Notes under the pieces: generated by a model
The model's database searches: none
What the model was told of the DNA's origin: nothing
Seen by the model: only the letters and a program-made list of their open reading frames with translations
Position numbers and translations under genes: made by a program
DNA from: Blasia pusilla
Taxonomy: Eukaryota > Marchantiophyta > Marchantiopsida > Blasiales
Direction: 5' to 3'
Assembly (NCBI GenBank): GCA_050084515.1
Contig: CM114274.1
Location: 38,316,001 to 38,380,000 of the forward strand
DNA: 64,000 bases
Shown: positions 59,731-64,000 of the stretch, piece by piece
Layout: each line of letters starts with the position of its first letter
How positions within the stretch are numbered: position 1 is the first letter of the stretch

Positions 59731-62700
59731 TTGAGGATTGGGTTTAGGGGACCGGAGAATATCAGTAAGTATTTGTCTGGAGGTGCATGTCATCTTGAGA
59801 CTTGGGTGAACAATATATTCCACACCAATGGAGACCCACATTCCTACTTGAAAGATATAATATGTAATGGAGGTGATGGGACTTACTTGAAGGATTGGAT
59901 TGTCTTGGGAAGGCCCTTAGCTGTGTATGACTGCCTCTACAATAGTACTGATAATCAGGGTTGTCATGTAGACTTTTCGCCGAAGGCAAGAAAGGCATGC
60001 AACCATGTTTGGATAGATTTTATTTCCAAAAACAAAGAGCCACAGATTTCATAGTTGTGTCTAAAGAACAGGGGTCTTACAAACCCACTGTCATCCCGGA
60101 TATCAAGCTAGCCTTTGTTGGGGCATAGAAGAACTATGTAGCGAAAGTTGTTTGTACGTTTAGACTCAAAAGGAGGGTTACAGTTGGGGATCTGAATCAC
60201 TCACCACCATGGGTACTTGGAATGACTCCAAAGAAAGTGTATCTTATCGAGGAAATTGATATTGATGAACGTGCCGGCGGGTTCGCTTCTCCCTCGACAT
60301 TGGACTTGTCGGAGGTGATAAGGTCCATGGGTATGTTACGGCTTGCAATTAAGGAACCCTGATACATAGTGATATTTTTTGAATGACATGTGGTAGAGTG
60401 TATTACTTTTCATATATCGCAAAATTGACTACCCCTCGAGTTTCTGTCAAGTACGTACATCACGAGGGAAATCAGACTCCACCGGTAACAAGTTTTGAGA
60501 GTCTATGTGACTCTCGCTAGTTCCAGGCTAGTGTAAGTAGCTCAATGGACCTCAAATAGTGAGCTGCAATCTATTCCTACATACCTCATAGGCTTAACTA
60601 CAGTACGTGATGATCCAATCATTCTTTACTAGCCGCAATACTTCTAGTAATGCCTCCCCACTAGGGAATGTGCTATTTTCCTCACCGGTCGAATGGAAAC
60701 ATTATTGTTACAATGATGAGCATGACCAGTGGGTATGTCTAAGTGACAATTACACGGAGTTTGTGGGCACAAAGGAAGTGTTCAACATGCACCTCTAGAG
60801 CCATTTTTTGTTGTTGATACCAGGAAACCCCCGACTTCCAGCAAAGAAGAAGGGGAAGGAGGAGGATGACCAGGACATTGACCCGCTCTCAGATGAAGAT
60901 GAGCAAGATCAGGGTATGTATTTTAGCTTGCTCTTCCTTGTTTGGCCGTTACTTCCTTCCTTGCACAACCATAATTTATTTTTGATCTCAGATTTCACAT
61001 ACTTGCTGAGAACGTGCTAGTGTCAATCATTTTTTCCACTTCATTTACATGGACTTATGGAAGGTGCACAGGAAAAAGTAAACCAAAACCTCCATCTGCT
61101 GCCAACTTGCATGTAAAGGGGACTCTGCAAAAAAGATGGTCGGCTAGACAAAGGCAAAAAAAAGACCAACTTTCTGCCAAGGCTCAAAAACATGGTAGGC
61201 TAGCGGTCGGTTCTCTACTTGAGACCCCTCCAGAACAAGACCTAATCCTGGTTTTGGAAGGTCAGGTAATCTCCCATGCCAACCTCAAGCTTTGGGGATG
61301 TCTAGCCATGGAACCACTACGGTGAGATCCATCACATTCTTCTATCCGCCTTGCATCAACCATCTATTGTCTTGGATTGGATCAAGGCAGCAGAGTCTAT
61401 CCTCCCTGCCTCTCCTCCAGAGATAGGAGCAGAGCCAGACACATATTGGCTTTTTAAATTTGCCATTGTCCTTATGGCTACAGTCTAGACTAGGGACTAT
61501 ACATGCCAAGAGTTCTAGGATGCGAAGATGGAGACTAGGAAAGGTTTGGTGGAGCAGGGGCTCAACTTTCTTGAGATCATGCGAAGTATTCAGCGCCATC
61601 ATTGGTACATTTCTGGATGCCCAGATTGGAGAGTGTTTATATGACATGGAAGTCAACGCAAAAGCCTCTCATTCTCGCGAGACTCAGAGATGCGATCCAG
61701 AAGATGTACATGGAGGCAGTGGGGCTTTTGTATGAGCAGATAAGTAGTTTCCTAATTCTTACATTATAAGCGGGTACACCTGATCTGATTTTTTGCTGAT
61801 CTTCAATTCTTTTGACAGGATGGCTTGGACGAGGACATAGTGGACTCCTCAGATGAAGAGTCTAGGGAAACCCTTAATTTGAGAAAACCTCGCTGACAAA
61901 AAAATCTTGCATTGTGCATCCCCCAAGGCCACGACCATCAGCCAAAGCGAGGTAAAAAGAAAACCCCTACCTCAATCAGAAAAAGGACAGCTTTGGATAC
62001 TGCGTCTTAAGCAAGAAGGGCCTCCCCCAAGTTGGCCAAGAAAGGCCATCCATCTCAAGCTGAACTAAACTCGGACGACAGTGAGCCCGGTAGTCCCTCA
62101 CCTCCAACAAAGGATGCTAAAGTTTCCACAAGAAGGCGGGTCTCCTTTAGAGATGATTCCACACCTCTAAAGGCCCCTACATACTCCCCACTAGGAAATG
62201 AGGTAAGTTCACTTTCTCTTGCTGCTTGTATGTTGGTGCATGTCCCTTGCTGAAGCTTAGGCATCAGATTGGCTCATCTCATGCTGAATGCTCAGGATCC
62301 TTAACCACATATGGGAAGAGTTCAGAATGCTTAAGCACGTATGGTAAGAGTTTGTGAGTGTATCAGTACTGGATAGTTTCAATGTAAGGCGGGCAGGCCT
62401 TATGCCACAGATCTCAAAATTATCTAGCAATTTCACATAGTGTTTCACCAGAGAACTTAAAATCCGTTCCTAGATGCATGGCAGGTGTACTCGGACTCAG
62501 CCATTGGACCCGATGCATCCGCGGCATTAGTGGACCAGCATAGTTCAATCGTTGAGGTAAAATCAACTTTGAGGCAATCATTTCAAGAAAAGCATACGCT
62601 AGGCCTTCTACGTGCCCTCTCGTTTGTCATCCGCTGTAGGTTGTGAAAGATGCACCATCGACCCAGGCCAACAATGTACCTTCCGAGGCTTCAAACCCAG

Positions 62701-63489
62701 CCATTGACAAGCAGGTGTGCAAGTGTACTTTGAGGCTTTTGAATTCTAAACTTAAACCCACTTTAATCTGATTTAGGATTCAATGGATCTTCTTGTTGTG
62801 AAGAGTTAAGAGCACATAGGCTTTCCATCGTGCAAGTTTGGCTTTATCACATGTCTTCAAGTCTCCTTTTCAGGCCGAAGAGGTTCTTCAAACCTCAAGC
62901 CATGTGAGAGAGGACTTGCCGGTGCAAGTAAACTCCTACCAGAGATGTACTTTAATCAACCCACCTATGTATTTTGTTCTATAATTTTACCATTTAGACA
63001 ACTTAAGACCTGGCAATATATAACAATTGGACACCTGGTTTAGGAGAATCACTCCTGGGTGGAGGCGACTTGTTCAACGGATGCCAACACTGCCATTCCA
63101 GCAGTGGCTCAACAGGTAACGGTGAAACATGAAGAATTTTGATATGGCACATTCTTGCTTAGCATGCACCTACTTCACATTTCTGCAAAACTCCTAGTTG
63201 TCGATTTTAATCAAGCATGGTTGTACTTGGAAATCTAGGCATCGAGAAGAAGGTTTGAAGGTTGCGCAATACTCAAAAGTCGCCCCAAAAAACGTCCACG
63301 CAAAAGAGCTTCACGGGTACTACTTTTAACCAGGCATAAGCCATGTCTTTTGTTCTGTTAGATACTTTCAGCTTTATAGAAGTTGAACTGTTTAGCAACT
63401 TGATGTGTGTGTAGAGAACTGAGAAAATAACAAGAATGAGCAATGACCTGGCTGCAGACTATGAAGATACCCAACTTTCAAGGTTGTAG
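59731..63489 (+). pseudogene. Decayed multi-exon gene of unknown family
   Basis: No family was recognised. Coding-like blocks: 59731-60362 (broken once by frameshift and by TAG at 60126), 60604-60913, a segment from about 61068 to 61739 with a frameshift or missed intron, 61819-62202, then 62485-62556, 62640-62714, 62874-62927, 63044-63115, 63239-63316 and 63415-63489 (TAG stop). From 61819 on, every exon is a multiple of three in phase 0 with AG acceptor and GT donor. The predicted protein has acidic runs (SDEDEQDQ, DSSDEES), a basic patch (SRPKKRPRKRASR, NLS-like) and Ser/Ala/Pro-rich small exons. In-frame stops at 60126, 60796, 61486, 61516, 61894 and 62008 all revert to Gln or Arg by one T-to-C change. 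The donor after 61739 reads AT instead of GT. A nuclear, perhaps transposon-derived, protein is guessed. Confidence 0.5.
61819..63489 (+). other. Phase-0 small-exon module of the unknown gene
   Basis: Seven consecutive exons of 384, 72, 75, 54, 72, 78 and 75 nt are each bounded by AG/GT and keep one frame. The six after 62485 have no internal stop before the last codon. Small symmetric exons such as VYSDSAIGPDASAALVDQ and ENHSWVEATCSTDANTAI have similar Ala/Ser/Asp-rich character and could have arisen by exon duplication. The first (61819-62202) carries two stops. Confidence 0.55.
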
Positions 63490-63699
63490 ACGTTGGTGCC
63501 TTTACGCGCACCAACATGTGCAGTGATGTAGACATATGCCGCACACGAGCCGAGGCAATAGACTTTTTATGTAGTATGCACTCCAATTTTGTCTCTTACT
63601 AGCGTGTTACATTATAGATCAGGTTTTGCTTGCCCCCGGTAACTAGGCTGAAATGATGTGATCGTTCAATATTTCAGCAAAACAGAGGATGTGTGGCAT

Positions 63700-64000
63700 G
63701 TCATTTTGTTATGGGACAAGACAACATGTCCCGAGCCAAAGGGACATGTTGTCTTGGAGAAGAAGATTGTGTCCCCGGCGTGAATGAATTTTCATGAGTG
63801 ATGGAGCAATATATTCTACACCTGCTTGTATGACATAGATTGTCTATGTGTTGGCACAATGTTTGGGGTACATATATTTTATGTGTTGTTACAATTTTTG
63901 GCCTATATATGCTTGGCCTGGTCCGGTCACTTGGATTCAGTTCAGCAACCCTCTTGTGTTTTGGTTCTGTTTTGGAATGGGACAATAATTTACATGCAAA
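63700..64000 (+). repeat. Possible LTR start, running off the window
   Basis: The hairpin near the left end, TATGACATAGATTGTCTATG self-complementary text, a TATA-like CCTATATATGC at about 63902 and the following pyrimidine-rich leader resemble a plant LTR. The right end is outside the window, so this cannot be verified. Confidence 0.3.
63717..63756. repeat. Perfect 16-bp hairpin
   Basis: CAAGACAACATGTCCC (63717-63732), an 8-nt loop (GAGCCAAA), then its exact reverse complement (63741-63756). It lies near the start of an LTR-like block. Confidence 0.92.

Overview
This is nuclear DNA of a land plant. It carries three recognisable conserved plant genes, all on the + strand and split into many short exons with GT-AG introns. 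They sit in AT-rich DNA full of decayed transposons, Helitron-like termini, foldback sequences and degenerate tandem arrays. The taxon cannot be fixed. The inositolphosphotransferase and VPS16 proteins differ enough from angiosperm versions that a non-seed plant (bryophyte or lycophyte) or another deep lineage is my best guess; that is inference only.

Layout. (1) 397-7634: 3' part of a SAC9-type phosphoinositide phosphatase gene, nine in-window exons, with the catalytic SAC domain lying upstream of the window. One exon has an apparent 1-nt frameshift near 2636-2640. Two large introns hold transposon debris. (2) 7.6-23.4 kb: no intact gene. It contains a GC-rich minisatellite (about 8870-9182), GC-rich islets at about 10.0, 15.5 and 19.3 kb, Helitron-like termini, a 20-bp perfect hairpin at 19350, and decayed retroelement tails. 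(3) 23417-28303: a Ty1/copia LTR retrotransposon with both LTRs, primer-binding site, polypurine tract and a near-perfect 5-bp target duplication. It has many stops and no RNase H domain, and its 3' LTR is swollen by a (GA)58 microsatellite. (4) 34669-38891: an inositolphosphorylceramide synthase gene reconstructed from 11 exons, with the whole active-site triad. (5) 39-47.5 kb: two degenerate tandem arrays, a Helitron-like element and a 62-bp near-perfect inverted repeat. (6) 47971-54520: a complete 15-exon VPS16/VACUOLELESS1 gene (842 codons) behind a GA-rich leader. (7) 54.5-64 kb: a GC-rich MITE with 3-bp TTA duplication, a GATTTT-type degenerate array, and a decayed multi-exon gene of unknown family (59.7-63.5 kb) whose premature stops all fit C-to-T change. 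The window ends in what looks like the start of an LTR.

The three conserved genes are not an operon, but all concern endomembrane biology: SAC9 controls PI(4,5)P2, IPC synthase consumes phosphatidylinositol to make sphingolipid head groups at the Golgi, and VPS16 is a tethering-complex core subunit for vacuolar fusion. Their proximity is probably chance. The most interesting unexplained object is the unknown gene at 59.7-63.5 kb; I found no evidence for a wholly new biological system.
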